Below are positions 9,574-17,685 of a DNA stretch of 64,000 nucleotides, one piece after another. Below the pieces are notes generated by a model, which made no database searches, was not told the DNA's origin, and saw only the letters and a program-made list of their open reading frames with translations. This stretch comes from Fibrobacter succinogenes (GTDB lineage: Bacteria > Fibrobacterota > Fibrobacteria > Fibrobacterales > Fibrobacteraceae). Each line of letters starts with the position of its first letter. The stretch's first letter is position 1. A program made the position numbers and the translations under genes. The stretch covers positions 28,893-92,892 of the forward strand of contig CADCDO010000010.1 of NCBI GenBank assembly GCA_902800345.1. The letters are read 5' to 3'.

Positions 9574-9726
9574 ATAACCGAGCCGAAGAGTTGGGGCTGC
9601 GTGCAGCCCCATCCAGTAAAAGAATGCCTGTCATGCCCGCCTGGAGCTCTTTGACTACTTGCAGCTTTGCAGCTTAGTAGTCATGATCCGCGTATAGGGA
9701 GGGCATCTCCCTTTAAGGAGAAGGAT

Positions 9727-10950
9727 ATGATAAAAAATTCGATTTTCATGTTGTTGTCCGCGGCGTTTGCCTTGTCCGTGCATGCTCAAGAAAACGAACT
9801 CTCGCTCCAATTAAACGGTTTCGTGGATTCTTACCATGCGTTGCAGGTGGATTACCCTCACAAGATTATGTCCTCTCGGACGCGGCTCCGCCTTGAAATG
9901 CGTGCGAATTACGGCGAGGCTTCGCTTTTTTCGAGCGTAAACCTTGCGTACAACAGTCTCATCAAGGAGCAGTCGGGAGCGTTTCTTCGCGAGGCGTATT
10001 TTGACTATGCCGGAAAGTATCTTGAATTGAAACTCGGCCGTCAAATCATTACGTGGGGCGTTGCCGATGGGCTCCGCATTACGGATTTGATTTCGCCCAT
10101 GGATTACACGGAATTCATGGCAAACGATTACGACGACATCCGCGTGCCCGTGAATGCCATTAATCTCAAGTATCCTGGCGAAAGTTTCTCCGCAGAAGTC
10201 GTCTTTGTACCCGTTCCGGAATTTTTTGTTATCCCCTCTGGTGAAGACAATCCGTGGAGCACGCCTCTCCCGCCCAACACAAGCATGGACTTGAGCGGAA
10301 CTCCCGAAAAACGTATCAAGAATAGCGAAGTGGGCGGTCGCTTGCGGTTCTTCCTTGAAAATTTCGATTTCTCGCTTACAGCGTTGCGGACGTTCAACAA
10401 GTCTCCTGTGACGATTGCGACATACAATCCAGAAACAGAAAATGTCGTGATCAAGGGCATATACGAACCGATGAACGTTTTTGGTGGCGATATATCGATC
10501 CCGGCAGGTGAACTTGTTATTCGCGTAGAAATGGCAACGTATTTTGGCGAACCGATTGCTTTGAGAAATTCTAGTGATTACATGCTGAAAAAAACATTCA
10601 ACGGCTTGATAGGCTTTGATTGGTATGCCGGCAACAACTGGACTTTCATGGCCCAGTACATGCACAAATTCATTATCGAACACACCGAATCGCTAGGAAT
10701 GGAAGAAAATACGTCAATGCTTACGGCAAGAATTTCCAAGGAAATCCTAAACAATACGTTAAAACTTTCAGTCTATGGAATGTTCGACGTCGATAATGTC
10801 GGTTTCTACATTCGTGCTGCTGGCGATTACTTGTTGAGTGACCAAATTACGCTTTCTTTGGGATCTGACTGGTTGGGCGGCAGACGAGGAACGTTCAAGA
10901 CATACAAGAAAAATTCACAAATATGGGCAAAAGGTAAGTTTTTCTTCTAG
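9727..10950 (+). CDS. Outer-membrane beta-barrel protein (DUF1302-like) of the RND system
   Basis: The protein is 407 residues with a clear signal peptide (MIKNSIFMLLSAAFALSVHA). The rest is dominated by alternating amphipathic strands ending in a C-terminal aromatic residue (GKFFF), the usual barrel-assembly signal. The segment LKLGRQIITWGVADGLRITD followed by SPMDYTEF is characteristic of DUF1302-type barrels that accompany MMPL/RND exporters. I start at the ATG at 9727 because AAGGAGAAGG lies just upstream and the signal peptide begins there; the frame can be opened 20 codons earlier. Likely role: outer-membrane end of the RND/LolA-like pathway. The family link is by pattern recognition; the transported compound is unknown. 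Confidence 0.75.
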   Translation: MIKNSIFMLLSAAFALSVHAQENELSLQLNGFVDSYHALQVDYPHKIMSSRTRLRLEMRANYGEASLFSSVNLAYNSLIKEQSGAFLREAYFDYAGKYLELKLGRQIITWGVADGLRITDLISPMDYTEFMANDYDDIRVPVNAINLKYPGESFSAEVVFVPVPEFFVIPSGEDNPWSTPLPPNTSMDLSGTPEKRIKNSEVGGRLRFFLENFDFSLTALRTFNKSPVTIATYNPETENVVIKGIYEPMNVFGGDISIPAGELVIRVEMATYFGEPIALRNSSDYMLKKTFNGLIGFDWYAGNNWTFMAQYMHKFIIEHTESLGMEENTSMLTARISKEILNNTLKLSVYGMFDVDNVGFYIRAAGDYLLSDQITLSLGSDWLGGRRGTFKTYKKNSQIWAKGKFFF

Positions 10951-10994
10951 TAAAACCTCTTGCCGATTTTATAGGAATTGTCTATATTTAGCCT

Positions 10995-11013
10995 AGACTA
11001 ACATGTTTAGTCT
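10995..11013. promoter_or_regulatory. Inverted repeat upstream of the AraC-family gene
   Basis: Arms AGACTAA and TTAGTCT are a perfect 7-base inverted repeat around five bases. They sit just after a TATATTTA -10-like element (10983-10990) and about 23 bases before the ATG of the AraC-type gene. A site here would overlap the transcription start and could serve autorepression, as known for PchR/YbtA-type regulators. This is a structural observation; binding is inferred. Confidence 0.4.
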
Positions 11014-11035
11014 CGTCTAAAAATGGATAAACATC

Positions 11036-11977
11036 ATGATTAAGCCCGTTACTGATAAAAATCTGATTTTAATACAAAAAACAGATTTCTTTTCCCATTA
11101 TATGTTGCAAAATAAGACAGGGACCGGGCATCTTTTATCCTATAACGTATTGCCAGGCCTTCAAGTTTTCTACAGCAATTTTCACTTGAAGGAATTCTCC
11201 TTCAATTTTGAAAATCAAGGAAAAAGCTTAATCGTTCTGCATTGCCATAACGGAAGTTCGGAATGGCTAAATTCAGACTCCTCGCCAAAATCCATGGAAG
11301 AAAACGGTCTGCTCTTACTGGACCATATGCCAGCAAGCAAAACATTTCAGTTCCCCGTGCATTGCTATCACGGAATCGCCGTTGTCTTTTCCATGGACCG
11401 CTGCCAGCCTGAGCTCATGAACATGTTCAAGGCCGTCGATGTTGAATTCGATGCCCTCATAAAAAAAATTCAGCCGCTGACGCTTCCTTTGAAACTTCCG
11501 TCAAGCGAGCACGTAAGCCATATTTTTTCGGAATTGTACAGACTCCCTAAAAACATTCGCCTGCCTTATTTCAAAATAAAAGTGCTGGAACTGATGCTCT
11601 TTTTGAGCCGATTGGACGCCGAAGCCAATTACGAGACCGCAGCAAAAATTCCAAGTGCATACAAAAGCAAAATGGAACTGCTGCGCGAAATTCTTCGCGA
11701 AAACGTCGAAGACCATTTGACGCTCGAACAACTTTCCAAGCAAATTGAAATGAGTCCGACACAAATGAAAAAGTATTTTAAACTTGCATATGGCGATTCC
11801 ATTTATTCATACCTCAAAACGTACCGCATGAAAAAGGCGACCCAGCTCCTGCTCGAGGGAAAATACAACGTCGCCGAAGTCGCAAGTCGCGTAGGCTATA
11901 CAAATTCAAGCAAGTTCGCACAAGCCTTCAAAGAATTTACAGGATACTCGCCCAAAGAATACCGCAACAAGGTTTAA
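11036..11977 (+). CDS. AraC-family transcriptional regulator (PchR/YbtA-like)
   Basis: The protein is 313 residues. About 200 residues form the N-terminal sensing domain. The C-terminal AraC/XylS double helix-turn-helix follows (about 215-313), with LEQLSKQIEMSPTQMKKYFK as the first and EVASRVGYTNSSKFAQAFKE as the second motif, ending in the family signature FTGYSPKEYR. PchR and YbtA are AraC proteins that activate siderophore synthesis and uptake when the ferri-siderophore is present. The position next to a TonB system and 7 kb from an NRPS-like operon fits that role. It follows the barrel gene on the same strand but has its own promoter-like region with an inverted repeat. The ligand is unproven. 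Confidence 0.85.
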   Translation: MIKPVTDKNLILIQKTDFFSHYMLQNKTGTGHLLSYNVLPGLQVFYSNFHLKEFSFNFENQGKSLIVLHCHNGSSEWLNSDSSPKSMEENGLLLLDHMPASKTFQFPVHCYHGIAVVFSMDRCQPELMNMFKAVDVEFDALIKKIQPLTLPLKLPSSEHVSHIFSELYRLPKNIRLPYFKIKVLELMLFLSRLDAEANYETAAKIPSAYKSKMELLREILRENVEDHLTLEQLSKQIEMSPTQMKKYFKLAYGDSIYSYLKTYRMKKATQLLLEGKYNVAEVASRVGYTNSSKFAQAFKEFTGYSPKEYRNKV

Positions 11978-12086
11978 GTATTTTATTAAGCCGCGGACAA
12001 CCGGTAAAATCGCACAATACCGGAATATTTCGCATCTTTTTTTGCTTTTTTGCGACAACGTCTCCATAAAAAAGTATATTCCGACT

Positions 12087-12644
12087 ATGATTGCTTCATA
12101 TTTCAGAAAAATACTTTGTACATTGACGGCCCTTTTTTGGTTGGACCGCCGTAAAATTCTAGCCGGATTTGTTACCACATTCTGGGCGGTCCAGCATATC
12201 GCCTGCGCCTACGGGACGGACGAACCCTGCCATGATTGCCCTGACCATTCGCTATATTGCACACCAACCTTCAACAAGGAAAATTTTTCAAGAAAAGACT
12301 ATAGCGAATGCGAGCTGGCTCTTGCCGATTCTATGGAATATATAAGGGCTTGCGAAACTCCCTGTAAAAACACTGAACGTACTTTTTCCCCCGCGGAAGA
12401 CGGCAGCGTCGTTATACAGAAGGTCTGCGCTGACCAAAAGCCCGACGATTGTTCATACGACACAAGGCAAAACAAGCAAGCTTTCATAGACTCCCTTGTG
12501 ACGCAATGCTCCTTGGATCACATGAAAAGCGATTCCTCGTTAACGGGTTATCACTGTCTCTCTGGCGAAAACGTTTCCGTCGAAGAAGGCGAAAAACGCC
12601 AAAAAGCCCTCGACGAATGGCTGGAAAAAAGAGAAAATCGTTAA
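12087..12644 (+). CDS. Cys-rich hypothetical exported protein
   Basis: I do not recognise this 185-residue protein. It starts MIASYFRKILCTLTALFWLD and has one hydrophobic segment (about residues 25-42, LAGFVTTFWAVQHIACAYG) that may be an uncleaved or unusual signal anchor. The predicted exported part contains about a dozen cysteines (CHDCPDH, LYCTP, ACETPCKN), suggesting disulfides or metal binding outside the cytoplasm. The last 30 residues are charged (EEGEKRQKALDEWLEKRENR). The ATG at 12087 is chosen because it starts the hydrophobic region; a 15-codon longer frame has no clear start signal. It stands alone between the AraC gene and the TIGR02147 gene. Confidence 0.55.
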   Translation: MIASYFRKILCTLTALFWLDRRKILAGFVTTFWAVQHIACAYGTDEPCHDCPDHSLYCTPTFNKENFSRKDYSECELALADSMEYIRACETPCKNTERTFSPAEDGSVVIQKVCADQKPDDCSYDTRQNKQAFIDSLVTQCSLDHMKSDSSLTGYHCLSGENVSVEEGEKRQKALDEWLEKRENR

Positions 12645-12746
12645 AATCCGTTCCGCTTTATTAACTTTTTAGACATTTTTCAAAAAATCCATGGCAACTT
12701 GTGGACCAATTCCGCAGGTTGCCATAATTTTTCCGATGTTTTCCCG

Positions 12747-12770
12747 ATATGAAACATATTTGTTTCATAT
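12747..12770. promoter_or_regulatory. Perfect 10-base inverted repeat (operator candidate)
   Basis: Arms ATATGAAACA and TGTTTCATAT are perfectly complementary around TATT, a 24-base dyad. It lies 80 bases upstream of the TIGR02147-family gene, with no T-run after it, so it looks like a protein-binding site rather than a terminator. The nearby TATTTTTG at 12838 fits the TAnnTTTG -10 pattern. The natural candidate is autoregulation by the downstream gene product. Confidence 0.45.
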
Positions 12771-12849
12771 TCTAATTTAGGATAAAGTTTTATGTAAAAA
12801 TATACGATTTTTTGAGCATAATCGCCATTTTTGTTTTATTTTTGTAGAT

Positions 12850-13692
12850 ATGAAACCGATTACAGAATATCAAGATTATCGTGAGTATATGCGAGATTTC
12901 TATGCCGAGCGCAAAAGAAATTCGTATTTCACCTGGCGAAAGTTTGCAAGTCTTGCGGGATTTGCATCCTCGGCGTACTTGAAACTGGTTAGCGACGGAA
13001 AAACGAGCCTCAGCAAGCCCGGAATTGCCAAGGCCGCGCGCGCCATGGGTCTCGAAGGGTTCGACTACACCTATTTCGCATTGCTCGTAAAACTCGGGAA
13101 CGCCAAAAACGATGACGAAAAGGAATCGGCGCTTCAGGAACTCGAACACGAATCGCGTATGAACAAGATTCGGATTGTCGATGCGGATGCTATCCGCTAC
13201 TACGAAACGCCCGCCTGCCCCATTATTCGAGAACTGGCCCCCATCATGCCCAAAGCGACGCTTGGCGAAATTGCGTCTAAAATAAGGCAAGGCGTTACCG
13301 CCGCCGAAGTCCGCGAAATTTTACAGTTCCTCGTCAAGGCAAACCTGCTCCAAAAAAATGAGGACGGAACTTACGAACAAACACAAAAAGCCGTTAAAGG
13401 TTCCAAGGAGACAATTCCTCTTGCGATTCGCACCATGAACAGGAAAATGTCCGAACTCGCGGTGCGTTCCATTATCAAGGATTCCGTGGAAGAACGCAAC
13501 TTTTCAGGCATCACCATGGGCATAGACAAATCCATTTACGACCGCATCACCAAAGAGATCGACGCATTCCGCAAAAAGATCGTTGACATTGCCAACGAAT
13601 GCCAAAAAATAGACCAAGTCTATCAAATGAATTTGCAGGTATTCCCTCTTACGGACAAAATTATCTCCTCAGAATCGAGAAAGGACCAATGA
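12850..13692 (+). CDS. TIGR02147-family protein (Fibrobacter putative regulator)
   Basis: The protein is 280 residues. It begins MKPITEYQDYREYMRDFYAE, followed by FTWRKFASLAGFASSAYLKL, which reads as a helix-turn-helix-like DNA-binding segment. The central and C-terminal regions match the TIGR02147 pattern (FDYTYFALLVKLGNAKN; a long helical tail near KEIDAFRKKIVDIANECQ). The family is strongly expanded in Fibrobacter and is usually found directly upstream of secreted or lipoprotein genes. Here its TGA overlaps the ATG of a FISUMP lipoprotein, so they are co-translated. No biochemical function is established for the family. A regulator of its partner lipoprotein is the simplest reading. Confidence 0.8.
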   Translation: MKPITEYQDYREYMRDFYAERKRNSYFTWRKFASLAGFASSAYLKLVSDGKTSLSKPGIAKAARAMGLEGFDYTYFALLVKLGNAKNDDEKESALQELEHESRMNKIRIVDADAIRYYETPACPIIRELAPIMPKATLGEIASKIRQGVTAAEVREILQFLVKANLLQKNEDGTYEQTQKAVKGSKETIPLAIRTMNRKMSELAVRSIIKDSVEERNFSGITMGIDKSIYDRITKEIDAFRKKIVDIANECQKIDQVYQMNLQVFPLTDKIISSESRKDQ

Positions 13693-14984
13693 TTATGAAA
13701 AAGACTCAATCACTAATTGCATTATGTGCAACCCTATTCTGGGCGTGTTCAGATTCTCCGGACGTGACTGGAACCACCATAATCGACAACACGATAGGTC
13801 AAAATGAAAGTTCTTCGAGCGAAATCCAAGGACAGGAATCCTCGTCAAGCGCGCCGCAATCCAGCGCTCAAGCAAAATCGTCGTCCAGTCAGCAGCCGCC
13901 GAAACTCTCGTCGTCCAGCGTAACAACGTCATCGGCGAGCCAACCGCCTTCGAGTTCCGCAGGCACCCAAGAAGCGTCACCCGCGTTTGCGAAAGACACG
14001 AAAAACGGCTTTAAGTTAGGCTCTTGCATTGCTTCTGGTTTGGAACCCTTACCGATACGTGCCGCCCAAATCGCAAGCCTCGCAGAAGCGTCTTCAGAAG
14101 AACTGCCCAAAGCGTACATTCTTAATGATGGCAAGGGGCACTACCAAGTGATGGCCTTGAAAGTAAGAGACGCCTGCCTAATCGAAGCGGACCTTTTGAC
14201 AAAACGTTCCGGCGACACCTTACAAATTGATTATGGAGTCGTCCATTCAGAAACGACATGCTCGTGCTATAGCGACCACTGGTTTGATATCGAACCCGAA
14301 AATGCGAACGTGAAGTTTATCCAAATCATGTTCTCCAACGGAACCACATACCAAGTCAGCGACGGGCCAACTCCGGAACCGTCGAAAGCAACATCGACTG
14401 ATTCTACATTTACAGACTCACGAGACGGCAAAACATACAAGACCGTAAAACTCGGCGAACGCATCTGGATGGCCGAAAACCTCAACTACGAAATCGAAGA
14501 CAACCTAAAGAGTAATTGCGACGGGAATGATCCGGAAAACTGCGACATGGGATTCCCAACCAACCGGCCGCAAAGCTGGTGCAACGGCAACAAGCAAGAA
14601 AACTGCGACAAGTATGGCCGCCTGTACAACTTCGAAGCCGCAAAAGTGGCATGCCCTCCCGGATGGAGCCTGCCCGCAGTCGAAGAATGGCCAGAAAGAG
14701 GAAATGGCGGACACCCCGCATTCCTCGACTACGCCGTCGTAGGTTGGTATGGTGGAAAAGACACATACGGCTTTTCCATCCTGCCCGCCGGGAATTACTC
14801 TGCCAAATCCCAGTATTTCTTTGAACCGGGCGACGGCACCACCTATTTCTGGACAATGACGATAGACACGCGAAACAACAACTGCGCTACAATGATTCAT
14901 TTCGGCAGCGGTTCCGAAGGAATGGTCAGCGTCTGTGCGAAGGACGAGAACGACGGACTGTCCGTCCGCTGCTTGAAGGATTGA
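13689..14984 (+). CDS. FISUMP-domain lipoprotein
   Basis: The protein is about 431 residues. A lipoprotein signal peptide ends at ATLFWACSD (lipobox Cys near residue 19). A Ser-rich low-complexity linker follows (about residues 35-95, repeated SSSS/SSQ). A middle domain with four cysteines comes next (about 100-225). The C-terminal FISUMP domain has DGKTYKTVKLGERIWMAENL, CDKYGRLYNFEAAKVACPPG and a final SVRCLKD. This domain was named for its many copies in Fibrobacter succinogenes; its function is unknown, and the C-terminal fold resembles formylglycine-enzyme/C-type-lectin-like families. The start is the ATG at 13689, overlapping the regulator stop (ATGA); a second ATG lies at 13695. A strong terminator follows at 15035. 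Confidence 0.85.
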   Translation: MIMKKTQSLIALCATLFWACSDSPDVTGTTIIDNTIGQNESSSSEIQGQESSSSAPQSSAQAKSSSSQQPPKLSSSSVTTSSASQPPSSSAGTQEASPAFAKDTKNGFKLGSCIASGLEPLPIRAAQIASLAEASSEELPKAYILNDGKGHYQVMALKVRDACLIEADLLTKRSGDTLQIDYGVVHSETTCSCYSDHWFDIEPENANVKFIQIMFSNGTTYQVSDGPTPEPSKATSTDSTFTDSRDGKTYKTVKLGERIWMAENLNYEIEDNLKSNCDGNDPENCDMGFPTNRPQSWCNGNKQENCDKYGRLYNFEAAKVACPPGWSLPAVEEWPERGNGGHPAFLDYAVVGWYGGKDTYGFSILPAGNYSAKSQYFFEPGDGTTYFWTMTIDTRNNNCATMIHFGSGSEGMVSVCAKDENDGLSVRCLKD

Positions 14985-15034
14985 TTTTCTAGACAGGTTG
15001 TGACTTCGTTAGGAGAAATGGTAGGGGGAAAAGA

Positions 15035-15069
15035 GAAGGCAGGCTTCGGCTTGCCTTCTTTTGTTTTTA
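15035..15069 (+). terminator. Rho-independent terminator after FISUMP gene
   Basis: The stem GAAGGCAGGC / GCTTGCCTTC is closed by a TTCG tetraloop and followed by TTTTGTTTTT. It lies about 50 bases after the FISUMP stop and before the aminotransferase promoter. Confidence 0.85.
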
Positions 15070-15085
15070 TAACATTTAAAGATGC

Positions 15086-15153
15086 TATAGATAAAAACTA
15101 TAAAACGCGCTAGAAATAAAGTATTGGACAAAGCTATAACGCTCTTCTATATT
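15086..15153 (+). promoter_or_regulatory. LysR-type box plus promoter, copy 1 (C-S lyase)
   Basis: A dyad TATAG-N7-CTATA (15086-15102), which contains the T-N11-A core of LysR-type sites, lies 38 bases before a -35 element TTGGAC (15124-15129). An 18-base spacer leads to a -10 element TATATT (15148-15153, also TAnnTTTG). The same arrangement, with the same distances and nearly the same sequence, occurs at 17686-17753 in front of the DUF4418 operon. The LysR gene lies between the two target genes. Confidence 0.65.
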
Positions 15154-15162
15154 TGGCTGCGT

Positions 15163-16377
15163 ATGCACTCGGAAGAAAGAAATTTAGATTTTGATACCGT
15201 CATTGACCGTCGCCATACCAAAAGCATCAAGTACGATTTCTTTGTAGAATGCGGACTTGTGAAACCGGGCGAAGATTCAAGCGGTATTCTTCCGCTTTGG
15301 ATTGCAGACATGGACTTTAGGACAAGTTCATTCATTCAGGATGCGTTAGTTCGCTCAGCAGAGCATGGCATCTTCGGTTACAGCGATACGCAAGAGGATT
15401 ATTTCATTATTCTTCGGGATTTCTATCGCCGTCGCCATAATTATGAAATTGAAAGTCCACGTTGGGTCTTGAAAACGCCGGGCGTGATGTTTGCAATCGG
15501 CATGGCCGTCAAGGCCTTCACAAACGTTGACGACGCCGTGCTGATCCAGCAGCCTGTTTACATGCACTTTGTTGACGTGATTGAATCCAACAATCGAAAA
15601 GTCGTCAGTAACGATCTCGTATATGGCGAAGACAATCGCTACCACATCGACTTTGAGGACTTTGAAAAGAAAATCGTTGAAAACAACATCAAGCTTTTTC
15701 TACTTTGCAGCCCCCACAATCCCGTTTGCCGCGTCTGGACCCGCGAGGAACTTTTACGCATCGGCGAAATATGCCTGAAACATAACGTCATCGTCGTAAG
15801 TGACGAAATCCATAACGACTTCGTCTTTGAAGGAACGCACACCATGTTCGGTTCACTCAGCGAAGAACTTGCGGACATTTCCATCATCGTCACAGCACCG
15901 ACAAAAACGTTCAATTTGGCCGGCATCCAGATTTCCCACACATTCGTGAAAAATCCGAAACTTCGCCGTGCACTTCGCAACCAAATTAACGCAACCGGCT
16001 ACGGTCAAGTCAGCATTCAGGGAATTGTCTCTGCCGAAGCCGCCTACTCCAAAGGCGACATCTGGCTTGACGCGCTCTTGAAGTACATCAAGGGCAACAT
16101 CGATTACACCGAAAAATTCGTCCGTGAGAATTTAAAAAACGTAAAACTAGTTCCGATGGAAGCGACGTACCTTGCTTGGCTGGATTTTAACGGATTGAGA
16201 CTTACGACAGCGCAGATTGACGACCTCGTCCTCCACAAAGCGCACCTCTGGCTCAACAGCGGCAAAAAATTCGGCAAACCGGGTGCAGGCTTCCAACGTC
16301 TGAACCTCGCATGTCCACGAAGTACTCTAGCGGAGGCTCTCAGCAGGTTAAAATCTGCGCTTGATTCTGTCAAATAG
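15163..16377 (+). CDS. PatB/MalY-type pyridoxal-phosphate C-S lyase (aminotransferase class I/II fold)
   Basis: The protein is 404 residues. DFDTVIDRRHTKSIKYD at the N-terminus and LPLWIADMDF are signatures of the PatB/MalY group (cystathionine beta-lyase type). The PLP lysine is in APTKTFNLAGIQ, and VVSDEIHNDFV supplies the cofactor-binding Asp. These enzymes cleave cystathionine or other cysteine conjugates to a thiol, pyruvate and ammonia. The start is the ATG at 15163; a longer TTG frame begins inside the promoter -35. The ATG lies only about nine bases after the -10 element, so the message may be nearly leaderless. Transcription is probably controlled by the adjacent LysR regulator. The exact substrate is not visible. 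Confidence 0.85.
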   Translation: MHSEERNLDFDTVIDRRHTKSIKYDFFVECGLVKPGEDSSGILPLWIADMDFRTSSFIQDALVRSAEHGIFGYSDTQEDYFIILRDFYRRRHNYEIESPRWVLKTPGVMFAIGMAVKAFTNVDDAVLIQQPVYMHFVDVIESNNRKVVSNDLVYGEDNRYHIDFEDFEKKIVENNIKLFLLCSPHNPVCRVWTREELLRIGEICLKHNVIVVSDEIHNDFVFEGTHTMFGSLSEELADISIIVTAPTKTFNLAGIQISHTFVKNPKLRRALRNQINATGYGQVSIQGIVSAEAAYSKGDIWLDALLKYIKGNIDYTEKFVRENLKNVKLVPMEATYLAWLDFNGLRLTTAQIDDLVLHKAHLWLNSGKKFGKPGAGFQRLNLACPRSTLAEALSRLKSALDSVK

Positions 16378-16386
16378 ACACAAAGA

Positions 16387-16430
16387 GAGCCTCCAGGACG
16401 CCTAGAATCCACCTGGAGGTTCTTCTTTTT
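16387..16430 (+). terminator. Terminator after C-S lyase
   Basis: Arms CCTCCAG and CTGGAGG (within 16390-16419) are followed by TTCTTCTTTTT. It lies ten bases after the lyase stop codon and separates it from the LysR gene. Confidence 0.7.
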
Positions 16431-16623
16431 CAACTTTCCTACCATACCTATAGGATTTCTGCAATGAATTTTTTATATTTAACACATTCTTCAAAAAGGA
16501 GATTCCCGATTAAAAGCATGCAGGGCGAATATGTTCCAAGGCAAATGCCGGCGTTATGGTTGCACAAATCGGGAACGACACAAAACAACACAACAAAACA
16601 ATTTTCAGGGATATAAACAGACC

Positions 16624-17568
16624 ATGACATTACAACAATTACGTTACGCCATCGGGATCGCAAAAGCGGGGTCCTTTAACAAGGCCGCCGAATCCTTGTT
16701 CATATCCCAGCCGTCCCTCACGACCGCCATCCGCGAACTTGAAGATGAAATCGGCATCACCGTTTTCAACCGCACAAGCCGCGGCGTCACGCTAACGCCC
16801 GAAGGCGAAGAATTTATCGCCCGCGCGAACGAGCTCTACAACCACTACGAATCCGTTCTCGAGCGTTACAGCAAGGAAGAACAAAAGAAGAAACGTTTCG
16901 CCGTTTCCACGCAGCACTATTCCTTTGCAGTAAAGTCTTTCGTGAACATGGCGAAAAAATTCAACATCGACGATTACGAATTCGCCATCCGCGAAACAAA
17001 AACAAAAGAAGTCATCGACGATGTGACGAGCCTTCGCAGCGAAATCGGCATCATCTACTTGAGCGATTTCAACCGCAAGTACATCACGTATTTGCTCAAG
17101 GAACACGATCTTGTATTCCAGAAGCTAATCGATTGCAAGGCCTACGCCTACATGTGGAAAAACAATCCGCTCGCGAACAAGCCCTACGTGAATCTCGAAG
17201 ACCTTTCGGATTACCCGTGTCTTTCTTTCGAGCAGGGCGAAAGCGGGAATTACTACTTTGCCGAAGAGATTTTAAGTACAAACGAATACCATAAAACGAT
17301 TAAAGCGAACGATCGCGCTACGATGCTGAATTTGATGGTGGGCCTCAACGGCTATACGCTTTGCTCCGGTATCATCAGCGAAGAAATCAACGGTTCCGAT
17401 TACGTTGCCGTGCCGTTCAAGGACGCAAAAGGCGAGGATGACCGTTCGATGGAAATTGGTTACATCACCAAAAAGAACTTTATGCTCAGCACCATCTGCC
17501 GCATTTACATCCGCGAGATGGAAGAATACCTCAAGGCATACACCGCAGAGCACAATCCGAACGCTTAG
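16624..17568 (+). CDS. LysR-family transcriptional regulator
   Basis: The protein is 314 residues. The N-terminal winged helix-turn-helix (about 1-60) reads MTLQQLRYAIGIAKAGSFNK, then ESLFISQPSLTTAIRELEDE, a standard LysR head. The effector domain occupies about 90-300. The ATG at 16624 is chosen because it starts the family's canonical N-terminus; the frame is open 31 codons further up. It sits between two targets whose promoters share a LysR-type box (TATAG-N7-CTATA), so it very likely controls the C-S lyase upstream and the DUF4418/ABC operon downstream. Its own upstream region does not show that box. The inducer is unknown; a sulfur compound is a reasonable guess from the lyase. Confidence 0.85.
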   Translation: MTLQQLRYAIGIAKAGSFNKAAESLFISQPSLTTAIRELEDEIGITVFNRTSRGVTLTPEGEEFIARANELYNHYESVLERYSKEEQKKKRFAVSTQHYSFAVKSFVNMAKKFNIDDYEFAIRETKTKEVIDDVTSLRSEIGIIYLSDFNRKYITYLLKEHDLVFQKLIDCKAYAYMWKNNPLANKPYVNLEDLSDYPCLSFEQGESGNYYFAEEILSTNEYHKTIKANDRATMLNLMVGLNGYTLCSGIISEEINGSDYVAVPFKDAKGEDDRSMEIGYITKKNFMLSTICRIYIREMEEYLKAYTAEHNPNA

Positions 17569-17589
17569 CGGCTTTCTATGATTGCAAAC

Positions 17590-17620
17590 ACGCTCGTCAA
17601 ACCTGACGGGCGTTTTTTCT
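17590..17620 (+). terminator. Terminator after LysR gene
   Basis: The stem CGCTCGTC / GACGGGCG (one G-U pair) is closed by AAACCT and followed by TTTTTTCTTTTT. It starts about 20 bases after the LysR stop. Confidence 0.8.
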
Positions 17621-17685
17621 TTTTCATCTAGGTCATGCAAAACAGTTGCAGACAAATGTTATAAACACATATGAGCAAATTTTAT

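Noticed and set aside
9650..9683. Inverted repeat GACTACT/AGTAGTC as an attachment site
   Set aside because: No integrase or foreign DNA adjoins it; it is one of several hairpins of the dispersed-repeat class between co-directional genes.
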